The translations under genes were made by a program, and so were the position numbers. This document shows positions 1-6,751 of a DNA stretch of 44,401 nt, in pieces; the first letter of the stretch is position 1; each line of letters begins with the position of its first letter. The notes under the pieces are model-generated. The model did no database searches. It saw only the letters and a list, made by a program, of their open reading frames with translations, and had not been told where the DNA came from. Origin of the DNA: Desulfovibrio legallii (GTDB lineage Bacteria; Desulfobacterota; Desulfovibrionia; Desulfovibrionales; Desulfovibrionaceae). Location: NCBI RefSeq assembly GCF_900102485.1, contig NZ_FNBX01000021.1, positions 1-44,401 of the forward strand. The letters run 5' to 3'.

Positions 1-162
1 GGCCGAGGGCCTCAACAGCAAGATCATGGCCATCAAGAGGAAGGCTTGCGGTTATAGGAACCGGGAGCATTTCAAGACAGCCATCTACTTCTTCTGTGGC
101 GGTCTAAACCTCTACCCGGCCAGTTCCTGACAGGGGTTACCCACGGAAAACCCGGAAGAACC
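1..162 (+). mobile_element. Right end of an ISL3-family insertion sequence
   Basis: The transposase tail is followed by a GC-rich end reading, on the opposite strand, GGTTCTTCCGGGTTTTCCG, which resembles the terminal repeats I know for ISL3-family elements. Homology to the TraC-like primase gene begins immediately after about position 162, so the element has inserted into that gene and only its right end is in the window. The exact terminal base and the target duplication cannot be fixed without the left end. Confidence 0.7.
2..130 (+). CDS. ISL3-family transposase, C-terminal 42 residues
   Basis: The open frame enters from the left edge and stops at TGA 128-130. The peptide contains AEGLNSKIMAIKRKACGYRN and then FFCGGLNLYP, the typical C-terminal block of DDE transposases of the ISL3 (IS204/IS1001/IS1096/IS1165) family, in which the Glu of 'AEGLNSK' is the last residue of the catalytic triad. 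Only the end of the gene is present, so whether the full transposase is intact cannot be judged. Confidence 0.8.
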   Translation, partial: AEGLNSKIMAIKRKACGYRNREHFKTAIYFFCGGLNLYPASS

Positions 163-261
163 ACGGATTTTAACGATCTGCACAAGGCGCGTGGGCTTGA
201 TGCCGTCCGTCGGCAGGTCGGCGGCAAGGACCGCAGGCAGGAGAAGGAGCTGCACAGATGA
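163..261 (+). pseudogene. TraC-like primase, C-terminal remnant cut by the ISL3 element
   Basis: The frame reads TDFNDLHKARGLDAVRRQVG and ends at TGA 259-261, overlapping the topoisomerase ATG as ATGA. The same TDFNDLHK-RG block closes the ArdC/DUF5710/Toprim protein at 38437-40836, so this is the tail of a second copy of that gene. Everything upstream has been displaced by the insertion sequence. The stop/start overlap with the next gene suggests the two were once translationally coupled. Confidence 0.75.
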
Positions 262-2405
262 AATTGCTGATTGTGGAAAGCCCCGGCAAGATCAAAAAGC
301 TGCAAAGCATTTTGGGCGCGGACTGGCGCGTTGCCGCCAGCTGCGGCCATGTCCGGGATCTGCCGAATCAGGGCTATGGTCTGGAGCCGCCGGATTTCGC
401 GCTGCGGTATGCTGAAACCAAGCCCGACGTCCTGAAAAAACTGGCCGCCCTGACCAGAACCGCGGACGAGGTCTTTCTGGCCTCTGACCCGGACCGGGAA
501 GGGGAGGCGATCGCCTGGCACCTGAAGGACGCCCTGGGGCTGAATGCCTATAAGCGCGTGACCTACACTGCCATTACGCCCCAGGATGTCCGCAGCGGGC
601 TGGCCAGCCCGCGCGGCATTGACATGAACCTCGTCCACGCCCAGGAAGCGCGCCGGGCTCTTGACCGTTTGTGCGGCTACAAGGTTTCCGGGCCGCTGGG
701 CCGGGCGGTGCGGGAAGAAAAAATGTCCGCCGGGCGAGTGCAAAGTCCGGCTGTACGGCTCGTGGTGGAGCGGGAACGGGCCATCCGGTCCTTTGTCTCC
801 ACCACGCATTTCGGTGTGGAGCTGCTGTTTGAGGCCGTGGAAAATATCTCCGACGGCTGGAAGGCGGCCTGGCTGCCCAGGGAAGGCTGGCTGGAGGAAG
901 GCCAGGAGTATTTTCTGGACAAGTCCGCGGCCGAAAAAATCGCGGCTTTGCGGACCCTGGACATTCTCTCTTGCGAAGAGAAGGAAAGCCGCGCGGCCCC
1001 GCCCGCGCCTTTTACCACGTCCTCCATGCAGCAGGCGGCCAGCAATGCGCTGAAGTTCAAACCCAAGAAGACGATGGAGCTGGCGCAGAAGCTCTATGAG
1101 GCCGGGCATATCACCTACATGCGCACGGACAGCCCCAACTTGAGCGTCAGCGCCATTGCCGAGATCCGGGCGTATTGCGACGCCCAGGGCTGGCCCCTGC
1201 CGGCCAAACCGCGCACCTGGAAGAGCAAGGCCGGCGCGCAGGAGGCCCATGAGGCCATCCGCCCCACGCATGTGGACATGGAAGAGGCCGGAGAAACGGA
1301 AGAGGAAAAAGCCCTGTACCGGCTGATCCGCATTCGGACTCTGGCCAGCCAGATCGCGGATGCCGTCTTTGACGTGCGCGTGGCCCGGCTCGCTGGCGAC
1401 GTGGACGGCAAAAAGGCCGTGTTCGAGGCCAAAGGCAAAACGCTTCGGGAACAGGGCTGGAAGGTAGTCATGGCTGCTGACGCTTCCTTGGCCGATGCGG
1501 AAGAGGCGGAGCCTGACAACGCCGTGCCGGACCTCAAGGCCGGATGCCAGGCTACGGCTATCCGGGGCGAAGTGAAGACGAAAAAGACAAAACCTGCCTC
1601 CCGCTTTTCCGAATCCTCGTTGGTCCGTGAGATGGAAAGGCGTGGCATCGGCCGCCCGGCCACCTATGCCGCCATCATTGAAAACATCATATCACGCACC
1701 TATGTGAAAGAAGAAAAAGGCTTTCTCGTGCCCACGCCGCGCGGGGAACAGTTGGTGGACGCCCTGGTGGGCTCATTCGGCTTTTTGAACCTGGATTTTA
1801 CCAGTCACATGGAGGAACGTCTTGATGACGTGGCCGACGGCAAAGTCAGCTATGTGGAGTGCGTCGGTGCGTTTCATGCCCAGCTCATGGAAGAGCTGGA
1901 CAAATTCGTCCAGGGGCATGCCGTCCCTTGTCCGGCCTGCGGTGATCGGGAGCAGTTCCGTCATATCTACTCCAGGGAAAAAGGCTGGAATTTCTGGGGC
2001 TGCAAGGCCTGCGGGGCCACTTTCGCCGACGACAACGGCCGTCCCGGCCCCAGGCGTGAGAAGGCGGCTGCAGAGCAGACGGACTTCAGATGTGAGAAAT
2101 GCGGACGCCCCCTGGAACACCTGAAAGGCACAAGGCGGGATGGCTCCGGGACATATGATTTTTTCGTCTGCTCCAGCAAAGAATGCGGGGCGAAATACGA
2201 CAACCGGGAGGGCAGGCCCGCGGCGCACGAACGCCCTGCGCCGTCTGAGTATAAGTGCAAAAAATGCGGTAAGCCGCTCATTGCCCGGCCTACAAAAAAC
2301 GGTGGCGTCTGGTATGGATGCTCCGGTTACCCGAAGTGCAAACAGCGGTACTGGGCGACCGATGACGGTGCCCCCGATTATGAAAACCCACCCAAAAACA
2401 AATAG
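258..2405 (+). CDS. Type IA DNA topoisomerase, ICE-borne
   Basis: A 715-residue type IA topoisomerase that would cut and pass single DNA strands, acting on the supercoiled or single-stranded DNA produced during conjugation. The N-terminal TOPRIM domain (about 1-125) shows LLIVESPGKIKK and the acidic DPDREGEAIAWH motif. The catalytic tyrosine is Y287 in HITYMRTDSPNLS. Three C-terminal four-cysteine zinc ribbons follow (about residues 555-590, 612-650 and 668-695). It is intact, unlike its relative at 41323-43283, and starts at the ATG overlapping the primase stop. It lies 8 bases upstream of rdgC and probably shares its transcript. This is an accessory enzyme typical of IncP-like ICEs (TraE/TopB-like) and not the housekeeping topA, judging from its context. 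Confidence 0.92.
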   Translation: MKLLIVESPGKIKKLQSILGADWRVAASCGHVRDLPNQGYGLEPPDFALRYAETKPDVLKKLAALTRTADEVFLASDPDREGEAIAWHLKDALGLNAYKRVTYTAITPQDVRSGLASPRGIDMNLVHAQEARRALDRLCGYKVSGPLGRAVREEKMSAGRVQSPAVRLVVERERAIRSFVSTTHFGVELLFEAVENISDGWKAAWLPREGWLEEGQEYFLDKSAAEKIAALRTLDILSCEEKESRAAPPAPFTTSSMQQAASNALKFKPKKTMELAQKLYEAGHITYMRTDSPNLSVSAIAEIRAYCDAQGWPLPAKPRTWKSKAGAQEAHEAIRPTHVDMEEAGETEEEKALYRLIRIRTLASQIADAVFDVRVARLAGDVDGKKAVFEAKGKTLREQGWKVVMAADASLADAEEAEPDNAVPDLKAGCQATAIRGEVKTKKTKPASRFSESSLVREMERRGIGRPATYAAIIENIISRTYVKEEKGFLVPTPRGEQLVDALVGSFGFLNLDFTSHMEERLDDVADGKVSYVECVGAFHAQLMEELDKFVQGHAVPCPACGDREQFRHIYSREKGWNFWGCKACGATFADDNGRPGPRREKAAAEQTDFRCEKCGRPLEHLKGTRRDGSGTYDFFVCSSKECGAKYDNREGRPAAHERPAPSEYKCKKCGKPLIARPTKNGGVWYGCSGYPKCKQRYWATDDGAPDYENPPKNK

Positions 2406-2413
2406 GAGCAAGA

Positions 2414-3289
2414 ATGTCCGGTTTTATGACTTCCACCACGGCTCTGAAAATCTTTGCAGCGCAGGTCGTCGCACCCGACGCAGATAATGTGCGGCAACAT
2501 GTGTTTACACCAACGCCTAGGCCTGACGGCAAACGTATCGGCTGGGTTGGCCTCGGCGATCCGCTGGATCTGGATTTCAGCTTCGGCATAGACCATGGGC
2601 AGTTTATGGCCTTTTCTTTGCGGATAGACGAGCGCAAGCCTTCCGGCGCGGCTATCAAAATTCGCCTGGCTGAAGCCCTCAAAGAAGAAGCGGCCGCTAA
2701 TGAGGGCAGGGTGCCGCGCAACCGCAAAAAAGAGTTAAAGGAGAGCATCACGGCCGCAGTCACGGCAAAAGCGGATTACATTCCGTCCCTCGCCGACTGC
2801 ATTCTGGATGTGGACGCAAAACGCCTGTATGTGGCCACGACCTCGGAAAGCGTCCTGACCAGTCTGCTGGAACTGTTCCAGCAGACCTTCGGGGTTATGC
2901 CGACGCAACTCTTCCCGCAGGCGGATATGGCTGACGTCTTCGCTGGTCTTTTCCGCGAAAGTGCTACCCTTGACGGCACAGAGGTCTGCGCCAACGGCTG
3001 CTCTGTGACGCTGGCTACGCCGGAGCAGGCTGAGGACGCTGCCCAGGTCGCCGTTGTCAACAATGAAAGCGCCGTGGCCACGGCCCTGGAGGAAGGACTG
3101 CGGATTACGAAAATGGCCCTGGCGACCCGGAAGGATGGCGAGGAAACGTTTTTCACCTTGTCAGGGGACTTGGCCATCACTGGCCTGAAGCTGCCCAAGG
3201 GCGAAAAGGGCGATGAAGACGCCACATTCCTGCTTAAAGCCGATACTTGCGCGCAGGTGGCCAGCATCGTTGAAGCCCTGAGCAAATAA
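2414..3289 (+). CDS. rdgC: RdgC-like recombination-associated protein
   Basis: A 291-residue protein that I match to RdgC by its length (E. coli RdgC is 303 aa), an early IGWVGLG segment, the charged NRKKELKES stretch before a segment with aromatic and aliphatic residues, and the ILDVDAKRLYV strand that corresponds to the 'IWID...L.VD' region. Known RdgC proteins form a ring dimer on DNA, restrain RecA, and in Neisseria gonorrhoeae support pilin antigenic variation. AGGAG lies 5 bases before the ATG. A strong terminator follows, and the next gene is the collar protein with silent copies behind it. The family assignment is by pattern only, and the similarity is distant. Confidence 0.65.
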   Translation: MSGFMTSTTALKIFAAQVVAPDADNVRQHVFTPTPRPDGKRIGWVGLGDPLDLDFSFGIDHGQFMAFSLRIDERKPSGAAIKIRLAEALKEEAAANEGRVPRNRKKELKESITAAVTAKADYIPSLADCILDVDAKRLYVATTSESVLTSLLELFQQTFGVMPTQLFPQADMADVFAGLFRESATLDGTEVCANGCSVTLATPEQAEDAAQVAVVNNESAVATALEEGLRITKMALATRKDGEETFFTLSGDLAITGLKLPKGEKGDEDATFLLKADTCAQVASIVEALSK

Positions 3290-3294
3290 CCCAA

Positions 3295-3330
3295 GGGCCG
3301 GCCGGCGGAACCGGCCGGCCCTGTCTTTTT
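3295..3330 (+). terminator. Rho-independent terminator after rdgC
   Basis: A perfect 11-bp inverted repeat, GGGCCGGCCGG / CCGGCCGGCCC (3295-3305 and 3311-3321), with a 5-base loop is followed by TGTCTTTTT. Only 13 bases separate it from the ATG of the collar gene, leaving no room for a separate promoter. The collar gene must therefore depend on read-through or on a promoter inside rdgC. Confidence 0.85.
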
Positions 3331-3343
3331 CCTGGAGGGCATC

Positions 3344-3874
3344 ATGCTCCGTCGCATTGCGCCGCTGTTTTTCTGGCTTTTTTTGCTGCCAATCTTCTGC
3401 GCGCCGGTCCACGGCGCGGACGCCACCAGTTTCGACCCGACTCTTGTGACGGTCAAAGCAAATGGGACGAGCAGCATCCCTGTCGGCACGATAATCTCTT
3501 GGCCGGTGGCCCAAAATCCGTCTGATTGGCAAAATTCGGACGGCACATATAACTGGCTGGAATGTAATGGACAAAGTATCTCAGCGTCAGTTTACCCGGA
3601 ACTGTCCGCGCTTGTAGGCTCCGCCGTGCCCGATCTGCGAGGACTATTCCTCAGGGGCCTGGGAGGAAACTCGGCAGGCCTGTTGGAGGTTCAAGATATG
3701 ATGATTCAATCGCATCGTCATAGAATTAAATATCCTGCAGCAACAAGCTATGCTGGTGGGCCAGGTTTTCCTGGGACAGGCCCAGGGGTTGCTCTTTTTA
3801 CAAACTATGAAGGAGGCACAGAAACACGCCCTGTGAACATGGCCGTGCGCTACCTCGTCCGGGCCCGGCCATGA
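3344..3874 (+). CDS. Secreted phage-tail-collar-like protein (expressed copy of a cassette family)
   Basis: A 176-residue protein with a signal peptide (MLRRIA, then a hydrophobic stretch to about residue 25, cleavage near VHGADA). A tail-collar-like domain follows: PVGTIISWP near residue 46, LECNGQS, YPELSALVGSAVPDLRGLFL (about 84-103), a His/Gly-rich variable stretch (QSHRHRIKYP), and the terminal ETRPVNMAVRYLVRA motif typical of phage tail-fibre tips. It has a good ribosome site (GGAGG) before the ATG. A signal peptide on a collar domain suggests an exported adhesin-like role rather than a virion part (inference). Its last 280 bp are repeated twice downstream without starts. It may be a recipient- or surface-recognition factor of the ICE. 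Confidence 0.75.
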   Translation: MLRRIAPLFFWLFLLPIFCAPVHGADATSFDPTLVTVKANGTSSIPVGTIISWPVAQNPSDWQNSDGTYNWLECNGQSISASVYPELSALVGSAVPDLRGLFLRGLGGNSAGLLEVQDMMIQSHRHRIKYPAATSYAGGPGFPGTGPGVALFTNYEGGTETRPVNMAVRYLVRARP

Positions 3875-3899
3875 ACGCCCTGGCGCGCCCGCCAGCGCG

Positions 3900-4277
3900 T
3901 ACCCGGAACTGTTTGCGCTTGTAGGCTCCGTCGTGCCCGATCTGCGAGGACTTTTTTTGCGCGGGCACGGCTCTCAGTCCCACACCCAGAACAACGGCAC
4001 GAAAGTTGGCGTGACCGAGACCCTGCACAGTTCCGGTGAGCTCGGCCAAGTGCAGGGGGATGGAAATAGAAGATTTACCGGCATGATTGGACCATCAATT
4101 AACGCAGGATCTGGTGGCATAGTTTATGGCGGCGAGAATTCTGGATATTGGGTTATGGGTGCAGCTCATTTTTCTACTGCTTATAATTACATTGATTCCG
4201 TTCGTGTCCTCCCCACAGCCAACGAAAACCGTCCGGTAAACATGGCCGTGCGGTATCTCGTCCGCGCGCTCCCGTAG
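3900..4277 (+). pseudogene. Silent collar cassette 2 (no start codon)
   Basis: The frame reads AYPELFALVGSVVPDLRGLF, then a 78-residue stretch unlike the expressed copy (SHTQNNGTKVGVTETLHSSG onward), and closes with ENRPVNMAVRYLVRA and TAG 4275-4277. The first 53 bases (3900-3952) match 3593-3645 of the expressed gene at 50 of 53 positions. The frame has no ATG, no plausible ribosome site and no signal peptide, so the segment is not translated as it stands. Constant ends with a variable middle make it look like a donor for recombination into the expressed copy. Confidence 0.75.
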
Positions 4278-4301
4278 CCCCTCTCGCAGCCCTCCCGCGC
4301 G

Positions 4302-4590
4302 TACCCGGAACTGTCCGCGCTTTTGAGTCCGATCTTCGGCTCCGCCGTGCCCGATCTGCGAGGACTTTTTTTGCGCGGCCTGGGGGGGAACAGCGCAGCG
4401 CTAGGTGAATACCAGCACTATGAGATACAGGCCCATCACCATACATATCAATGGCGGTGGGTCTGGGCGAGGGCAACGATAATGATGTTTCGCGTATGGG
4501 ACCAGGTAGCGGGCACTCATCGAAAACAGACGACGAAGGAGGCGTGGAAACACGCCCAATGAATCGTGCTGTACGGTATTTGATCCGAAT
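4302..4590 (+). pseudogene. Silent collar cassette 3 (no start, frameshifted)
   Basis: It begins with the same block (AYPELSALLSPIFGSAVPDL; it carries four extra codons between SAL and GSAVPDL) and continues LRGLFLRGLGGNSAALGEYQ, then a His-rich HHHTYQ stretch. The reading frame is lost near 4450: the closing GGVETRPMNRAVRYLIRI is found in another frame. The tail runs directly into an AT-rich ppGpp-synthetase-like remnant. It is the most degenerate of the three copies and cannot produce a protein. Confidence 0.7.
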
Positions 4591-4878
4591 CAAGCAAGAA
4601 ATGAAGTTACAAATAAAAAAAATATTATATTAATATTTTCTTCTGATAAAAATTTAGAGATAAAAAGTTATAGAGACTCGACAGAAGCTCTGAGGTATTT
4701 ATTTGAACTTGAAAAACAATTTCCAGATAAAGATATTGTCCTTGTGAAAGCGGACACTAATGAGGAAATACAGTTAGCTTTCCGCAGCTACTTCTCGGAT
4801 GCGAAAGATTTTTTGGATTTAATAGAGGGCGCATGCACAAAGTTAAGTGGCCATGTGAGGTGCGGTAGTCGCGACTAG
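4591..4878 (+). pseudogene. RelA/SpoT-type (ppGpp synthetase-like) protein, C-terminal remnant
   Basis: An AT-rich frame without a start reads IILIFSSDKNLEIKSYRDS, then LRYLFELEKQFPDKDIVLVK and AFRSYFSDAKDFLDLIEGA, ending at TAG 4876-4878. The 'ELEKQFPDKDIVLV' and 'YFSDAKDFLDLI' pieces recall the C-terminal end of RelA/SpoT-domain proteins carried on mobile elements. The synthetase domain itself is absent. The stop overlaps the stop of the relaxase gene on the other strand (shared CTAG). Recognition rests on memory of the family's tail, so another small protein is possible. Confidence 0.45.
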
Positions 4879-6410
4879 GCTATTAAATTGCTCTGCCCCC
4901 GGTTTGGCTCTTGCTGCCGCTGCTGGCGGAATTGGGGTCGTTCAATGCTATTCCCGTCCAGCTTGGTCAGTTCGCTCTGCCTGATGCCCCACCTGGCGGC
5001 CGCATAGGCCAAACCCTCGTTCCTGGCATCGGGACTGAAGCTGATATGCTTCCCCGTATCGCAGATTTTCCTTCCACCAGGCAAGGTAAAGACGATGCTG
5101 CCGTGCTTGGTGATTTTCGAGGTGGAGCCTGGGACTAGGCTCTCCATCAGGGCAATGCCGATGAGCCTGTTTTTCGTTCTGCCGGAAAGTTCTGCGTTTT
5201 CCAGGATGGCCGTTTTCCTAGCCAAGTATGCCGCACGGTCTTTCATGCGCCTAGGCAGAACCTCCGGCGTTGTTTTTTCTTTCCTGGACCGCAGGACGGC
5301 CAGCGCTGTTTCATCGCCCTGGGCGGCTTTCTGGCGCAAAAAATCAAGCCAGTTCCCTGTTCCTCGCGCCATACGCGCCGCATGTACTTCTTCGGCCTCA
5401 TACTGGCGGGCCATTTTCATGAGGTTGGCGCGTGTCCTGCGCGCGATGGGTCTGCGTTGCAATTCTGTGCGCTTCCGCTCCCACTTCTGGCGTATTTCAT
5501 CCACGGCCATCTTCTGGACCAGCCGCTGTTCTTGAAATTCTTCCCACAGCCTGTTCCGGTTGGGCGCTTTCTGCAGTGGGGCAGCGCCATAATGTTGCTC
5601 ACTTTCCGGCATCTTGCCATGGGGTGGGCGGAATGCCCCGAACCGCGCCTCCAGCTTTTTCAGGGACAAATCCCTATGCACGGCGCTGGCCTTGGTCATC
5701 TGGCGGCCGTGCCGGTTTTTTATCACGAGTCCGGCCCCTCGCGGCTTCAGCTCAAGTCCGTGGCGGGCAAAAGCCTGGTGCACGTCTTCCCACGAACGAG
5801 CGGTCTCTAGTGCAGCCAAGATGCTCTCTCCTTGTTCCTGGGAAAAGCCTTCAAAGGACTGCCGACCGGAATGCGCCTCCACAGATGCGGCCCTGTCGCC
5901 CAGCGTCTGCTCCTGGGCCTGCTCGCGCCCTGGGTCGATGACCAGGCCGTATTCCTGCTCCAGCTCACGGCACAGTTTGTCGCGTTTGATGTAATCGCGC
6001 CAAGGCTCCACCCGCGTCAGCTTTTCAGGGTGGATGAGGTTGTAGGCGACATGCATATGGATGTTGTCAGTGTTGACGTGGACGCCGCAGTGGCGCTGAT
6101 GGTCGGCAAGCCCAAGGGCTTCGGCGAAGCGCTCTTCAATGGCCTTGAACTTTTCCGGCGTGAGGACGCCTTCATCCTCCGGGCGGAAGCTGACAACCAG
6201 GTGATAGGTTTTGACGCCCTGGCTGCGGGTGTTAAGTGCCTGGGTGTCGGCCACTTCCTGCATGGCCAGTTCGTAATCATCCCCTGCCCAACAACCGGCG
6301 CACCAGCTAACCAGAGATTTCTCGCCCTGATGGCTGGCATCGGCGATGTAGCTGGCAAGACGACCGTAATTGTCGTTCCCGGCCTGACAGTGGATGCGTT
6401 TGCTGATCAT
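4875..6410 (-). CDS. MobP-type relaxase with long C-terminal region
   Basis: A 511-residue DNA relaxase that nicks oriT and leads the strand into the recipient. The start is ATG 6410 (MISKRIHCQ), overlapping the mobC stop as ATGA; an open frame upstream only reads through mobC. The N-terminal domain carries candidate catalytic Tyr residues Y15/Y21 and the metal-binding triad H111, H118 and H120 in HVNTDNIHMHVAYN, the usual MobP motif III. The C-terminal part (about 410-490: LPRRMKDRAAYLARKTAIL and later TLPGGRKICDTG and AARWG) resembles the LPD7-type domain of TraI/MobA relaxases. The Trb secretion genes of this element must lie off the left edge, because those seen to the right belong to a different element. 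Confidence 0.9.
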   Translation of the reverse strand: MISKRIHCQAGNDNYGRLASYIADASHQGEKSLVSWCAGCWAGDDYELAMQEVADTQALNTRSQGVKTYHLVVSFRPEDEGVLTPEKFKAIEERFAEALGLADHQRHCGVHVNTDNIHMHVAYNLIHPEKLTRVEPWRDYIKRDKLCRELEQEYGLVIDPGREQAQEQTLGDRAASVEAHSGRQSFEGFSQEQGESILAALETARSWEDVHQAFARHGLELKPRGAGLVIKNRHGRQMTKASAVHRDLSLKKLEARFGAFRPPHGKMPESEQHYGAAPLQKAPNRNRLWEEFQEQRLVQKMAVDEIRQKWERKRTELQRRPIARRTRANLMKMARQYEAEEVHAARMARGTGNWLDFLRQKAAQGDETALAVLRSRKEKTTPEVLPRRMKDRAAYLARKTAILENAELSGRTKNRLIGIALMESLVPGSTSKITKHGSIVFTLPGGRKICDTGKHISFSPDARNEGLAYAAARWGIRQSELTKLDGNSIERPQFRQQRQQEPNRGQSNLIA

Positions 6411-6751
6411 AGCGCGCGAATTTTTGCTTTCAGACTTGCTTGAAGCTGATCCAGCCGGTGGAGCAGGCTGTGTATCTGCTCCCTGCTGCCGCCCGCCGCC
6501 AAACTTTGCTTCAGCAGACCGCCCAGCCGTCCAAGGTCGGCGTTGACCTTCAGCAGCTCTCTTCGGGCCTGCTGGTCTTCGCGGCTCTCCACCCTGCAGC
6601 CCAGACACACGCGCCTGGTAAACTCTGAAAGTGTCAGCCCGGCCCGGTTGCTGAACTCCATAATAAGAGCGAACTCTCCCGCCGTGACATATGACTTCAG
6701 TATGCAAGTCCGCTTGGGCCTTGCTGCCTTGGCTGCCTTGTCTGGCGTCAT
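6407..6751 (-). CDS. mobC: MobC-type relaxosome accessory protein
   Basis: A 114-residue basic protein: an N-terminal RPKRTCILKSYVTAGEF strand, a helix-turn-helix-like AGLTLSEFTRRVCLG, and a helical C-terminus with LGRLGGLLKQSLAAG, all usual for MobC/TraJ relaxosome proteins that open DNA at oriT and recruit the relaxase. It is coupled to the relaxase by an ATGA overlap. Its own ATG (6751) overlaps the stop of the rha gene (TAATG), so rha, mobC and the relaxase form one minus-strand unit. Confidence 0.8.
   Translation of the reverse strand: MTPDKAAKAARPKRTCILKSYVTAGEFALIMEFSNRAGLTLSEFTRRVCLGCRVESREDQQARRELLKVNADLGRLGGLLKQSLAAGGSREQIHSLLHRLDQLQASLKAKIRAL

Larger units (their letters stand above)
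3593..4590 (+). repeat. Direct-repeat array of three collar-domain C-terminal cassettes
   Basis: Near-identical 5' blocks begin at 3593, 3900 and 4302 (TACCCGGAACTG... to CGATCTGCGAGGACT). Related 3' blocks encoding (E)(T/N)RP(V/M)N(M/R)AVRYL end at about 3871, 4274 and 4590. All copies have the same orientation. No inverted copies, recombinase gene or reverse transcriptase lie nearby, so homologous exchange is a simpler route than a shufflon invertase or a diversity-generating retroelement. Confidence 0.8.

Noticed and set aside
72..1271. 399-codon open frame on the minus strand opposite the topoisomerase
   Set aside because: It lies fully antisense to a well-conserved gene, has no recognisable domain and reflects high GC at third positions.
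3344..4590. Diversity-generating retroelement or invertase shufflon as explanation of the collar array
   Set aside because: No reverse transcriptase, no template repeat with adenine-biased changes, no inverted cassettes and no adjacent shufflon recombinase were seen.
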